DNA of 64,000 nt, from positions 22,017,978 through 22,081,977 of the forward strand of contig NC_049982.1 in the NCBI RefSeq assembly GCF_000003815.2, given 5' to 3'. Of this stretch, positions 36,306 to 48,770 are shown one piece after another; the stretch's first letter is position 1; each line of letters opens with the position of its first letter. A program made the position numbers and the translations under genes. This DNA comes from Branchiostoma floridae. Its lineage: Eukaryota; Chordata; Leptocardii; Amphioxiformes; Branchiostomatidae. The notes below the pieces were generated by a model. It saw only the letters and a list, made by a program, of their open reading frames with translations. It made no database searches and was not told where the DNA came from.

Positions 36306-39300
36306 CAGGAAGACAACCTGTCAAAGTGGTGATTATCACTCGTTTTGACACTGCAGTGTTATCTTAAGAACACGAGTGCTCTAGTGCCAACAAAGTTTCG
36401 GTTGCAAAAGCCCCCCCCCCCCCAAAAAAAGCCGCCTGCGAATCCGACTGACACATATAAATACTTTCCTACCTGATCAATTATGTCATGCATCTTTCAG
36501 CGTGCCATTCTCAAGCTGTGTGTACAGTGTGTTTGCTATCTGTCCCGTTATTGGTACTGAGCCTGCTCACCTTGCCGCACATGTCCGTCTCATGTCCATG
36601 TCGACAGGCACCCAGCTGGTCCTTCCCCTGGAACGGCGCCAGGCGGTGCAGGTGTGCCGAAATGAGCGTGTCTCTGTGAAAGTAAAGTTTAATGTGTTGT
36701 TACGAGCATTACAAACAGTAACCTTATACCCCTGGCACCGCCGTTAGGCCTAGCTTTTTTCAAACCGGCCAGGGCCCGGTCGGGCAGCCTTTGGGAACGA
36801 AAAGTATGATATAAAAGACAACAAACTACACAAGGCGTAAAGGTAATAGTCGTTTTCATTATTTGTGTATACTTTTTACGCATACATTTTGAATTGTCGT
36901 TTCCACAAACAGTCCGACCGGGACCCGGTTTGGAAAAAAAATGGTGACGTTAGCCTAACGCAAAATATTTTGAAAGTACATCGACTACCCTTTGGGTTAC
37001 AGGGAACGGAAAATTTACATATGGTGGGTACAAACTGACCTGAACTGTGATGACATGAGGATAGATGCCAGGTATTTCTCATCAGGAATAGCCGTAGTCT
37101 GCATGTAGAACTGGAGACTGTTAAAGTCGATGCTTTTGTCCTGGCTTTTGCTTGATACTGCGAATTCCGCAAAGTCCCTTCGAGAAAAGTAAATTTATTT
37201 ACCACAGGTGGGAACTGCATGTGCACATTCTAAGTCATGAGATCTACCTTTTACGATGCCCCTACATGTTATAATTATTAGGTACTAGTAATTTCTGGTA
37301 AGGAAGTGGTCACACGAGTGCCTATATTCAAGCTTAAGGCCGTATGAGTTCCGTATTAAATCTTTTCGGTTTAGGTATGTTTTGTGAAAAAGTTAAAAAC
37401 ATATAATAAGAAATTCCACATGAAGGAAGTTGGATGCAAAGATAATCTTTGACGTGAATGAATGACGTTCTAAAAGAGACAAATAACCAGAATTACGCTG
37501 ACCTGCTGAGAACAGCCCACTGGGACGAACCGCTGATGTCCGCCCCTGCCGGAGGGTCCCCCCGCCTTGTCACGTTATACACATATCCATCGCAGCTGTA
37601 CCTACAAGGATAACGTCCCAACGCGTTAGACATGCATGATCCACCGTCTACAGAAACCAAGTCTTAACATGTTGTAAACAGCAACTGTACCTACAGATCA
37701 TGCCCTGAAACGTGAACAGCAACTATACCTACAGAAATCACGCCCTAAAACGTTGTAAACAGCAACTGTACCTACAGAAATCACGTCCTGAAACGTTATA
37801 TGCAGTGGCTGTACCTACAGCAATCACGTCCTAAAATGTTTATATGAACAGCAGCTGTTCCTACAGAATTCGCGTCCTCAAATATTATGAACAGCAGCTA
37901 TGGTTCACATGGTAACGTCATGTAGGTCAATCTCAGTAAACTGGTTTTCCTTACCACGCGGTGTTGATACGGTCGGGAGATGCTTTTCGGACTCCATCCC
38001 TGTATCGCTTGGTGAGCCGGAGGAAATTTCTACCTGTTCAGTGATGAGACAGAGCTAGAATTTAGTTAATAGTTTTGGAAACGTCTCTCTCAAGTCAGGT
38101 TATTGACCGTAATGTTTGTCATGATTAAAGCCCATCAATTGTTGAATCATCACTGTTACTGCTGAAAACAATGTAGGTCCTGCTAATACTACTACATTAA
38201 TGAGGTGTGTTATTTTCCTATCATGCTTTCGCACATTTTTATCACTCAATCGAACGTAAGCTTATCTATGCGTTCTGTGCACGCAGGTGTTTGGTATAAC
38301 TGATATAGTCCACTTCTTGTTTTTCTTCGATACTGACAAGAAAGTAAAGCCCTCGTCACACATTCAGGACCTTCACATGATTTTTCTTCCGTCGACTACT
38401 CCGTAAGCAAAGTCTGTACCGGGTTGGGAGTAGCCAGGAATCCATGCTGTTCTAATTCCATTTTGCTCATCTGTTCTCATCTGACAAAAACATAACTTTC
38501 CCATTTTTTAAGATTTATTGTCAATGTAGTTGGCAGTACCACGCTTGTCCTACCTCTGTGCAGCGTGAGTACCATGTTTGTCCTAGATCCGTATCTAGTA
38601 GAATACCATTCAGCACTAAGGATAGCACCTTTTATCCTACCTACCTCTGTACGGTGTGAGAACCATGTTTGCCCTAACTCTGTTTGGTGCAGTGTGAGTA
38701 CTATGTTTGCCCTAACTCTGTTTGGTGCAGTGTGAGTACCATGTTTGCCCTACCTCTGTACGGTGCAGTGTGAGTACCATGTGTGCCCTAACTCTGGTGC
38801 AGTGTGAGTACCATGTTTGCCCTACCTCTGTACGGTGCAGTGTGAGTACCATGTGTGCCCTAACTCTGGTGCAGTGTGAGTACCATGTTTGCCCTACCTC
38901 TGTACGGTGCAGTGTGAGTACCATGTGTGCCCTAACTCTGTTTGGTGCAGTGTGAGTACCATGTTTGCCCTACCTCTGTACGGTGCAGTGTGAGTACCAT
39001 GTTTGCCCTACCTCTGTACGGTGCAGTGTGGGTACCATATGCATGTTTGCCCTACCTCTGTACGGTGCCAGGGCAGCGGCGATGTCGTCCACATCTCTCA
39101 GAGCCAGGTCCGACCCACTCAGGTTGATGACGAAGTCCCAGCTGCCCATGCGTAATAACTCCTCTGTCGCCTTGGTTTACCATGAGAGATCAGTATGTAA
39201 GTTAGGCGATGTTCATTCGAATTTCTATATAATTTAGATGACGACATCTTCTTGGAACCCCAAACTGATGCGAACGATTGAAGAAAAAAGTTTGGCGTTG

Positions 39301-42300
39301 ATTTTTGTTTTGTTTTGCTTTGGAATTGGATTTGTCATTCTACAACGTTGGTATCTTCTGATATTTGTTTCTATTTACTGCGAAAACTTCTTCTGCAAAC
39401 GGACGGAACTTTTTTGCGCGCGACGGTGTCATCCACGTGTATATACCAATGCCTATGGCTAAAAAGCCTATAGATATCCCCTGAAAAAAATTACTGTTTG
39501 CAACGGCATGGAAATTTAGAAAATGTTCATTATGCAAGGCACAAAACATGTACCTCTAGTTCTGCTCGCAGTATGTTGTAGGAGCCCCAGGACGATCTGA
39601 ATGACCTGAGTACACAGAAAAAGGCACTCAAAACATCTAGTTCTTACGTTGTGACTGCTATACCAAAACGTCTTAAAATTTCAATCAGAAAGCCACAAAC
39701 ACAACACAACCATACCTTTGGTCTGGAAGTACCCTAATGTTTTCAGCATGCGGGAATTTCCCTTCAAGAAGGTGCACAAGGTACTGAAGTATACAAAACA
39801 GAAGAAACATATGTATGTCTTTTGCATGTTTATTGCGTTATGCTGGGATTCAATATACAAATACAAATTATTCAAAAAATTAATTGCTATACTTAAGAAA
39901 GGATGCCGCAAATACCATTGTGTAATACATTATGAGAATTCTATGATCACGACAAAGGCAAACGAAGTAAATATATGTTGTGGTGTTTTGTTTTGCTTTC
40001 AATTAGGAGATCATGTAACAAAGTACAATAATTTTTTCGTGTAAAATGGTGGTCATTTTGATCATTGAAAAATGAAATTTACGCAATATAGTGAAGCATC
40101 TTCAAAGCTCGTGGGAAAATAAGGATAATATTTGTTAATTTTCACCTGGCTTTTACACATCACTAAGTCCGGAAGGGTAGTTTCAGTTGTTTTACTTTAG
40201 CAACAGTAAAGATAGGAAGATGACTCTTATAATGAGATATAGAGATAAAGAGAAAACTTCTCAGTCCAACGAAATCCACCATGTCTAACAAGTGATTAGC
40301 TATTCTATGTATTATTGTAAGTGAATGTATGGGAATGTGTTGCGTTATCGAACAAAGATCGACATGTTGACAAACCTTCCGCACGAGTGGTTTGCTTTTA
40401 TCCACGTGGATTACGTAGTGAAAATATTCGCGGTAAAGTGAATCCAGTAACTGAACCTGGTGATGAAAACAAACACAATCATGCTACTGTGAGGTAATGG
40501 TTCAATCAACAAATTGAAGACGCGGGAAACAGGTAAATCAGTCAATAGAAATGTTTTAAAAAATCATGAAATACTCACGGCTGCTTCTGGGTTGTTGTGT
40601 ACCAGCAACACGAACGCAGTGCGTGCTGGGATCAAACTCACGTGCGGATGAGCCAACACTGGTAGTACATGGAACAAGACACCAAACGATCAGAAAGGGG
40701 TATGTTTAAAACTCTATCCATCATTTCACTAGTAACTGAATATCTGGATTATCGTGTAATGGTATTATACCATTGATAGCTCTTGGTCTTTAATATCTCT
40801 TGGTCTTGGTTTTATACAAGCTTGTGTTTTGTCTTACTTTTGTCTTGCTCACCTGGTTTTATACAAGCTCGCTTCGCTCACAGTGGTGACTTTATTCGAT
40901 GGTTATAGCAAAGGACCAGGCGTTATGACACCAGATACACATCGGGGCGGGTCATTAATCCTTAATTCATGCCTCGACGAGCTAGTTACAGGTCACTTAT
41001 AATACGCTTCAAGAGACACCTGTTGCACCGCAGAAGGAAGGAGCACAAAGTGTGGAAAGTTAGACCCCGTTCACACTCAAAAAAATGAAGCGGCTTCAAC
41101 GTCGAAGCCGCTTCAACGTGCAAGCCGCTTCAAAAAAATTACGTTCACACTCATTACAGACAATCCGATTGACCGCACACAATCCAAGCTGATTGTGATT
41201 CCGTACCTGGACTTCAGGTACTTTTTGTACAACATTGTTTGTAGGTTTTCTCAAACCCACTCTTAATAGTCTTATATCATGATCCAGAGAGAGATCTGTT
41301 CAAAGATATGCTTGTTTTTTTGTGATTTTTTTAGCTTGCTGTGGTTCCTCTCTCTTCGTGTGATAAAAAAACTTTGTTTGCTTCCCATTCCACTTGCCTT
41401 GACCCTACAGCGTTTTTCCTTTCTATCCAGACATTATCATTGGGCACAAAAATTAGTAATGTGAGCAAACCTGTCAGTGTGGCGTGTGTTCCTGCTCCCG
41501 CCGATACATGGATATATAACCTCCACCAGGGGCAAATCGGAAATTTGCATAGAATCTATCCCGCGTTGCGTTCACACTCGCGATTCGAGACAAGCGGCTT
41601 GTTCGCAAGTGTCTCAAACTACCTCGCGGGGAAGGATTGTAAACGAGCCGGATCAGTGTAAATACAAGCCACTTGGAGCGTTCACACTCAAGAAAACGAT
41701 CCGGATCAAGCGGCTTCGACGTTGAAGCCGCTTCATTTTTTTGAGTGTGAACGGGGTCTTAGAGATACAGCCTGTCAGGGTCGGGACGATAGACGATACC
41801 AACTTCCAACCACCTTTGACCCATTCCATGTTTCACGTGTTCTCAGCAATCGGATTGAAAATTCGTTGAGTGCATTTCCATTGTAAACTAAAAGCTGAAG
41901 CAATTGTCAGGTGTGGCAGATGGTACAATTTGATACAGCAAGGAAGCTTCCAGCTATGCAATACAGATACAGAAAATCAAGCTTGTCACATATAACGCTA
42001 TACCTTCTTCATGTTTCCTGTCTTCAGGACGGGGCCCTTTCCTCGGTAGAGCAATGTCACTGTACAACATCCCCCCGTCTTTGTTCACCTGCAGGGAAGA
42101 CCAAGGATACAGGCATAAGATAAAATTAAGTGCTTAAGAAAGACAACTCAAGTTAAAGATATATATATGAATGGTTTATTTCGCATCGAGCGACAAACAA
42201 TAACATACAGTGGCAGCCTTCATTTCTTCGGCTGAATTGCGGTATGCTTTACACATGTTACAATTAAAATGAAAAGCAATAGGGGTACACAACTTCAAAC

Positions 42301-45160
42301 ATTATAAAACATAACAATAATCATCTTTAAAATAGCTGTGTATACGTCCAAAGCTTATTTATACCTCTAGCACTATTAACTGTTTAGCAAGTCGACAAGG
42401 TACGGCAGTGTAGTCTTTCTGTACCTGGCAGTTCTACAGTGGAATTGTGTTATCTGGTGTTTAGACCTGAGGTTTCTGCCATGCTGGATACAAACTTTAC
42501 TTGGTTTAAACGATCTCTTTCGCTGCTGCACAGGATTAACATCTTGTAATTGCGATACTCGTCTGAAACGCAGAAGTGCGTCTACACAGGGCTTTGGCCT
42601 TTTCTATATTGTCAAACTTGATTTGATTGATGGCTACTATAAATGCCCGTTTGCAAAAAAAAGTTTTTTTTTCAAAGCTGTGAATGTAACATAAAGATAT
42701 GTATGTCTGACCTGTGAGGCATTGGTGACAAGAGGCGGCAAACAGCCGCCATGTTTGTTATAGCGGTAGGCGCAGTACACCTGCAGCACCTCTTCCCGGC
42801 ATGCTTCACTCGGCACTCTGGCGGGAATACAGACACACTGTTACAACATACTACAATTACTTCTGCCCACATTGTTACATCACGCGGCTACAGCCACTGC
42901 TGACTATACAGCTACAACTACTACTGACTACACTGTTATATCACATGACAACTAACTACTACTAACTACACTGTTACATTACAGGGCTACAACCACTACT
43001 GACTACATCATCAAATCTGAAATGTATAGGTAGTCGCAATTAATGTAACTTCCACATCCAATCTGCTGGCCATCAAGTGTTAACAAGTATGTTACAACGT
43101 CTAACGGTAACGTTTTTAACGTGTACGTTGTAGAAAAGGCACGAAGAGACAACACATATGATTAGCCTACTCCATTGTAACAATATATCAAAGAATTATG
43201 TTAGCCCTTATTGTTGTGTCAAATAGGATGTTAAGCTATAACTTATACCTGTATTTTGTACTTTTCTGTAATAGTTGTCGTGCAATAAAGTTTTATCATC
43301 ACATAGTTCCTACCTGGCGACAACTTTCCACAAATCACTGACGACCTGCTCAGGGGGTGGAGGCTTGCCATCGCAGACGCCGTTATATCTGCGTAATATG
43401 CATATCATATATAATTCATACATGAATAATGAATGAAGGTTATATTTGTGTTGTCTCGGCTGTAGATATGTGCAAGGTTTTATGCCAGGTTTATGTAGAA
43501 CTTTGGTAATTGAAACTGCAACATTTTGGGTGTATTACAACCCGACTTGTGTCGTATCTCAATGAGCGTCAGAACACCATGATAATGTATAGTAAGTGGA
43601 GTTATCATGAACAACCATGCAATGTAATGCAAATAATTCAGCGTAATCCCATTGCTATACATAGCGGCTATGCTTCGAAACCTATAATGTATATGGTACT
43701 AAATTAGTTTCAGCATATACATATACATGTACACTAGTCTGCCGTTGCAAGGAGTCGATAAAAAACCTCACTTACCGTTCAAAATCGCTTTGTTCAGGTC
43801 CAGGACACATGATAGAAAATATGTCACTTTCAGCCACAGTGCTCCATTGGATAACGTCTGTCCCATTGGCCATCCCAGTCACAGAAATATATAAAACATC
43901 TTCTCTGCGTTTTCTTTGATGTTCTTCGTATGTCAGACCGTCTACCGATGAGTCTGCCTCGCAGAGGTATTTAACTTCCAAGAGTTTTCTTTTCTCCGGC
44001 TGTGAGTCGTACCCACACAGCCTGGGGCTTGGTTTGAGTATGCAGGCTTGGTGCCACAGACAGCGCAGGGCCGGGTCGCAGCCCGTGCCCACGGGGTGGT
44101 ACCGTGGACTGGAGGAACCCTGGGCGCGGTACATTCCATCTTTCTCCCGATGGATTCCAGTGGAGTTCCTGGTGATGTATGTAGGAAAGTTTCTCAGTCC
44201 GTACAGACGGACACTTGTACTATTAGACCGGAGCTGCGCAATGCTGCCGAAGCGGACAGACATGTTGGAGATGAAGTAGCCACGGGAGCACAGCAAAAAC
44301 ATCAACTTACTCTCGGTTGGAGTCACTGTTTCAACGGCGAAGGACGCATTCCTCGTCGGCGGTGTGAAGTAGCTTACCTCTCTCAGCGGGTACACTTTGT
44401 TCCGCCAAGCTGGAATAGTTGACAAGAACAAGACAAATAGAGGAAAATGGCACCAAATGCATGACATGTTGTTGTCCATGCCTCTGTTTCATATACAGAC
44501 GATACATGTAGTAATATAGCATCTACTGTAAGAGGTTCTTTCTATTGTCACTCTATGGGGTCACTGAGACCTAATCAGCTCATTATGAACATCTATTGTT
44601 ACCTCCAATTTGATTGTTGGGTGTTGCCCATGCAGTACGGCCGTGTGTCATTAAATATAGATGTCACTAGAGATAACACTGACGAGCAAAAAGAAAATGG
44701 TTCGCTCTTGATCTTTTTCAGCAGTCTTGTCCCAAAGCAACATGTTCATGCCACTACATGACATCAACGTAACATAAGAAATTGGCAAAGTATATGAGTC
44801 TTACATTACTCTCAGATAATGGCACACAAGCCAACGATATTCACATATGTGCGTGTGTGTGTGCATGCGTGCGTGTGTGTGTGTGTCTGTGTGCGTGTGT
44901 GTGCATGTACACAACGTTACGTTTGTGTGTGATTATTTCTTCAGTGTTAACGTGTCAGTGTTAAGCCTATTACATGATATACTGGAAAGAGGGGGCTCAC
45001 CGTCCGTCTTCTGTTCCTCTTCGTGCTGTAACCCTGTGGGAACCCGCCCAGACTGTGGGGCTACTGGAGGATCAAGGGCAGAAACCTCAGCACCTGATGA
45101 CAGAGTGACGGTTGGTGACGTCACCATCACAAGTGTCAGCAGCCATGACGTCATGGCCAT
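31895..45160 (-). CDS. Xylosyltransferase-like GT14 enzyme with SUEL-lectin-like N-terminal region, 24 exons
   Basis: Xylosyltransferases add xylose to core-protein Ser in the Golgi, starting glycosaminoglycan chains (family knowledge). Exons (transcript order): 45001-45160, 43776-44409, 43314-43388, 42712-42817, 42004-42088, 40579-40658, 40376-40456, 39716-39783, 39554-39605, 39056-39170, 37955-38033, 37503-37601, 37040-37177, 36571-36673, 35842-36026, 35361-35420, 34763-34877, 34608-34643, 34401-34465, 33795-33937, 33445-33496, 32989-33028, 32141-32553, 31895-32003. Phases close to 1,030 aa. N terminus MAMTSWLLTLVMVTS is a signal peptide or anchor. Residues ~88-203 resemble a SUEL lectin (LLCSRGYFI...LEVKYLCE). 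Family motifs follow: EACREEVLQVYC, TAFVLLVHNN, HYVIHVDKSKP, WDFVINLSGSD, SSQWAVLSR, FMFARKFEG, and the C-terminal KWTVRLE...YETSLYVV. Human XYLT1/2 have 959/865 aa. Exon 21 and the last two exons are tentative; exon 17 uses a GC donor. Confidence 0.85.
32628..32722 (+). mobile_element. LINE 3' coding remnant
   Basis: Open frame EDLENAMEDRDVWKERVDLV followed by tandem TGA codons resembles the C terminus of non-LTR retrotransposon polyproteins. It lies antisense in an intron of the xylosyltransferase gene. Confidence 0.4.
36226..36302. repeat. (GT)n microsatellite
   Basis: About 38 GT dinucleotides with two interruptions, in xylosyltransferase intron 14. Confidence 0.97.
37595..37920 (-). repeat. 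~55-bp minisatellite containing the acceptor of xylosyltransferase exon 12
   Basis: Exon 12 starts after TTGTAG with GTACAGCTGCGATGG. Upstream in the intron the unit (minus strand) TTTCTGTAGGTACAGTTGCTG plus TTTACAACGTTTCAGGACG recurs about six times. Each copy keeps TGTAG/GTACAG, a decoy 3' splice site. Confidence 0.85.
38550..39068 (-). repeat. ~38-bp minisatellite containing the donor of xylosyltransferase exon 10
   Basis: Exon 10 ends GCACCGTACAGAG before GTAGGG. The intron then repeats (minus strand) GCACCGTACAGAGGTAGGGC followed by AAACATGGTACTCACACT about 12-14 times, with shorter variants in which the middle is deleted. Full units keep the whole 13-base exon end and the donor. Confidence 0.92.
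41063..41758. mobile_element. Harbinger-type MITE with TTA target duplication
   Basis: Terminal inverted repeats begin GACCCCGTTCACACTCAA and continue through AAATGAAGCGGCTT. The element is flanked by TTA on both sides (41060-41062 and 41759-41761), typical of PIF/Harbinger. The ends contain several copies of the palindrome-rich AAGCCGCTTC and internal CGTTCACACTC. It is non-autonomous and lies in intron 5 of the xylosyltransferase gene. Confidence 0.85.
42885..43010. repeat. Degenerate tandem repeat (CTACTGACTACACTGTTA)
   Basis: Three to four imperfect copies of a ~50-bp unit lie upstream of xylosyltransferase exon 4. The unit does not include the exon junction. Confidence 0.7.
44855..44930. 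repeat. Interrupted (GT)n microsatellite
   Basis: GTGTGT/GCGTGT tract in xylosyltransferase intron 1. Confidence 0.9.
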
Positions 45161-45329
45161 GTAGATCCTTCTGGTAAAACAAAACGAGAAGGCTAAACAA
45201 GAATGCCACGTTGAGGTGAACTGTACAACTGTACAGCCGGGTCTTTGGGCCATCTGGCACTCGAGGATCGAGTTCTTAAGATTATACTTGGGTGACAAAC
45301 GAGTGATAGTCCCCTAGGTTGTCTTCCTG

Positions 45330-45435
45330 AACACACACACACGTGCGCACACACACATACACATACGCGCGAGCGCACACACACACACACACATACACAC
45401 ACACAGAGAAATACACAGACACACACACACAATGA
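45330..45435. repeat. Interrupted (CA)n microsatellite
   Basis: CACACA tract with CGCGCGAGCG interruption, upstream of the xylosyltransferase start codon. Confidence 0.9.
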
Positions 45436-45928
45436 CCATCTGACCATCCTCCACTAATAATTTCTTCCAAGTATATCTTGGTAGGCAAGATCTTGATGTC
45501 TCCACAGTTGTCCCACAATCTGACCTTACGGTCTTTCCTCCCGAGAACCGCCCCAAGATTACCGTAAACCTGTTTTCCGTCATAATCCGTCTAATTAATG
45601 ACGGAGACGTTTCAACAATGGTAACAACTTCACGTTTATCTGCAGCAATTGCTCACAGATATCAGAATAGAGAAAGAAAAAAATCCAGCGTTGTGTTATT
45701 TTCATTCTTAATGAGAGATCATTATGCAGTTTTGTCAGCCATAATGATAGAAGATTGTGAGCTCCATGTACGTTGTGCGATTGGTCTGGCTGTAAGAGAT
45801 TAACAGACTGTACTTTTTAACAGTAGATACGGTGACTGACCGACCTTGAGCGGAAAGTGCAAAGAAAGACCTTTGCCGAACAGTGCCGAACGCGATGATA
45901 AGGGGATTACTGAGATCTGCCTGCATAA

Positions 45929-46118
45929 TACCCCCTCACCATTAGGCGCGATTCCATCGGACGACGAGTCTGCGAGCTCTAATTTACGAGGAGGCATGAC
46001 CCTGCTGCCGACGAAGAAATGGCTGAGTTCCTCCTTCCCGTCAGGGTCATGCCTCCTCGTAATTTAGAGCTCGCAGACTCATCGTCCGATCGAATCGCGC
46101 CTAATGTGAAGGGGGTAT
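45929..46118. mobile_element. Long-hairpin MITE, copy 1
   Basis: TACCCCCTCACCATTAGGCG at the left and CGCCTAATGTGAAGGGGGTA at the right. Each arm is about 85 bp and nearly self-complementary, around a short loop CCGACGAAGAAATGGCTGAG. TA flanks suggest a TA-targeting (Tc1/mariner-like) element. A second copy lies at 53261. Confidence 0.85.
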
Positions 46119-46642
46119 AATGACAGCAGGTGAGAGACCTTGGCAGTCAGAGGAAACATGAACACCAGCAGGCAGAATTATTTATAAAACTTTAAGGCAT
46201 ACTTTTGAGACAATACGGGTGAGTGCGTGTATATTTTAGCGTTCGTACATTCCAAGTGATCCGCTGGAGTGGTGGCTTTTCAGTATATCCAACACAAAAC
46301 ACCATCCATATGCATATTACTAGTATACTCAACAAAAATTAAGACGTCTTTCATTACAGTTTGCTTATTACAATTCCTTTAACGACGCGTTATGCGACGT
46401 CTCGATTCGTGATTTACCCAAATTCCGTTCCGACTTAGAGTCCCCTTTTTCTTATAATATCAAAGATAAAGGCGATTAGATCTAACATCATTAACAACGT
46501 ATGTTCTATGTATCACTTTAAGTCAAGCGTATTTCTTTCGTTAACTAGTGGCATAGTTATCAATGTCATTGCAAATCTTACTGTTGTGTAGCGCGTGTGA
46601 ACTAATACAAGTATACCAATAGAAAATGACTGCCGTACTCAC

Positions 46643-46720
46643 CGAGGTTACCTTGTCAGGCTGTTGCGGAAAGCACGTACGGAGACCAAGGTACGGACAC
46701 AATGACATGTGAAGTCTGTG
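46643..46720 (-). other. Possible 5' non-coding exon of the xylosyltransferase gene
   Basis: A strong minus-strand donor (CTCG/GTGAGTACGG) ends at 46643, and an acceptor TTTTACCAG sits just upstream of the start-codon exon at 45160. This suggests an untranslated first exon whose 5' end is not determined. Confidence 0.4.
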
Positions 46721-46919
46721 CCAGTTAGTGACAAACCGTTCGCTTCACAGTTATGTTGGGGGTTCCACGTGTCCAGTTCCTATCGATAATTGTCGGTCCC
46801 CACGCGAGGGTAAGATTTGACACGTCAATAGAGAGGATACACGAACCAATGCTGTTTGGGACATGCATTCAATTCCCACCTGGATAGTTCAACAACCTCG
46901 TCTGCTCATTGTTTGAAGG

Positions 46920-47395
46920 AACCAACTACATGTGGTACGTTACTCCGTTAAGTACTGAACAAGACTACATGTAGTATGTTATTCTGTGAAGTACTGAACA
47001 AGACTGCATGTAGTATGTTATTCTGTGAAGTACTGAACAAGACTGCATATAGTATGTTACTGTTTTAAGTCCTAAACAAGACTACTTGTAGTACGTTACT
47101 CCGTTAAGTACTCATTATCATCGGCCATTCTCTGGCGAGATTTAGTAAGTAAATTTCGATCTCCAGAACTATTTGTCCTTCATGACAGAAAGTATTACTC
47201 AACAGGACTACATGTAGTATGTTTCTCCGTTAATCACTTAACAAGAATACATATAGCACATTACGTACGCTACTCCGTTTGGTACTCAAAAAGACTACAT
47301 TCAGTATGTCCCTGTGTTAATCCTGAACACGCCTACATATAGTACGTTACTCTGTTATGTACTTAACAAGACCATACGTAGCATGTTAATCGTGA
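46920..47395. repeat. ~39-bp degenerate tandem repeat
   Basis: Unit AAGACTACATGTAGTATGTT plus ACTCCGTTAAGTACTGAAC recurs about ten times with substitutions and a ~100-bp unrelated interruption. Two more copies stand alone at about 49345-49400. Confidence 0.85.
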
Positions 47396-48398
47396 TTTTT
47401 GAGTGAGACACCCCCAGCGGCCTTTTGTGGACTGCAGGGGCTGGACAAGTCGGTTGGTATTGAGGATCTGATGATGCACGTTAATTACAGTGTAGGACAT
47501 CCCATTGAGTTCTTACTTTTGTTGTCAAGCGCTCTCCAAGCAGAGGTTAGGCTATTGGTTGTTATTATATAGACGTCCTTTTAAGCGCAGCTGGCGCCTA
47601 TCTGATATACAAGCAGGGGTCATTTATCGACTCTTCAAGCAGAGGTTAGGGGCCGGCTTGCTACACCGCCTTAGTTACTGCATTGAAACTGTGAGTGTTT
47701 TCTTTTAGTAAATTTGGCAGTTCCATATGCTGAGGTAATGACCAAAAGGGCGTCAATATGCATTTGCACAACCTGTCGTTCTGCTCACGCGGACAGTTTT
47801 CAGTACAAAATGAAATGATTTGTATTACGCTGAGCGCAGCTTTTTGTCTTTTTCCAAACATAACGATGTCTGCTTTCAGCAAGTCAAAGCGTAAGCTCAG
47901 AGCAGCCCGACTTTTTTTGTATTAGTGCTTTTCTATTTCGCATAGGATAAAATCACAAAGCATAATTTCATAATTTCAAGAAATATAAAACGGTGCAAAA
48001 AAACAACAACTTCGTGCGTAGAGTTGAATGAAAAATTGGGAGGAAAAGTGTTTTTTTTTTTTTTGTATTTGAATTTGTTCTCAAAGTACAAGAAACACCA
48101 CCGGAGAAGTGGAATTTAACAATGATGATGAATGCCGAATAAGTCATGTAAAGGTTGCTTATTACGCGGCGCCAGTATGGGTTTACTCGGTGTAGCTATC
48201 GCTGCCGGTAAATCCATCTGTTGTGCAGTTTGACCTAAATCTAAGTCCAGGTGTTATTTTCAAATAGCACCTGGACTTCGATGTAAGTCAACTGCTTAAA
48301 AGCTATGTATACGTGGCGAGTTGCCCTTAGTAATCATCTAAGTCTAAAATGTATGTCTGGGAATGGTTGACTGAATAATAGCGATAAATGACATGTAA

Positions 48399-48770
48399 GT
48401 CTTCTGCCTAAAACATCAAATGCTAAAGTAACCATCATTAGACTTGCCTGTCATTCATCGCTATTCGGTAAATGCTGTACAGTGATTATGACTCACCTTT
48501 AAGTCACAAGTGCACGTTGATCGTGTCAGCATGTGTTTGTGTACCGCCGCATACGGCAAGGTCCCTCGATCTGTTGGCTGGACAGAACACCCGAACGTTT
48601 ACTCTCCCAGGGGAATGGTTCTATGGACACACGCATCCAGCTAGGTGATTCTGTCAATGCTTCTGTGTACGTACTGCACCTACGGCACCGCCACTGCACA
48701 CGAAAGGTCCGAGTCTTCATGCCTGTTACGTGAGTCGTATCGAGCTATTTTAGTTCATCGTAGTCGATCG
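48399..48770. repeat. Duplicated block upstream of kinase-like gene A
   Basis: Closely matches 56524-56866 in direct orientation, including GTGCACGTTGATCGTGTCAG and ACACGCATCCAGCTAGGT. Small indels separate the copies. It marks the left part of the segmental duplication that carries the gene pair. Confidence 0.85.

Noticed and set aside
38712-39127. Open frames on both strands in the xylosyltransferase minisatellite
   Set aside because: They are translations of the tandem repeat, lying in an intron next to a well-supported exon.
45846-46067. Frame with MTLLPTKKW shared with 53222-53407
   Set aside because: Both frames are readings of the hairpin MITE; similarity comes from DNA-level copy, and the arms are complementary rather than codon-conserved.
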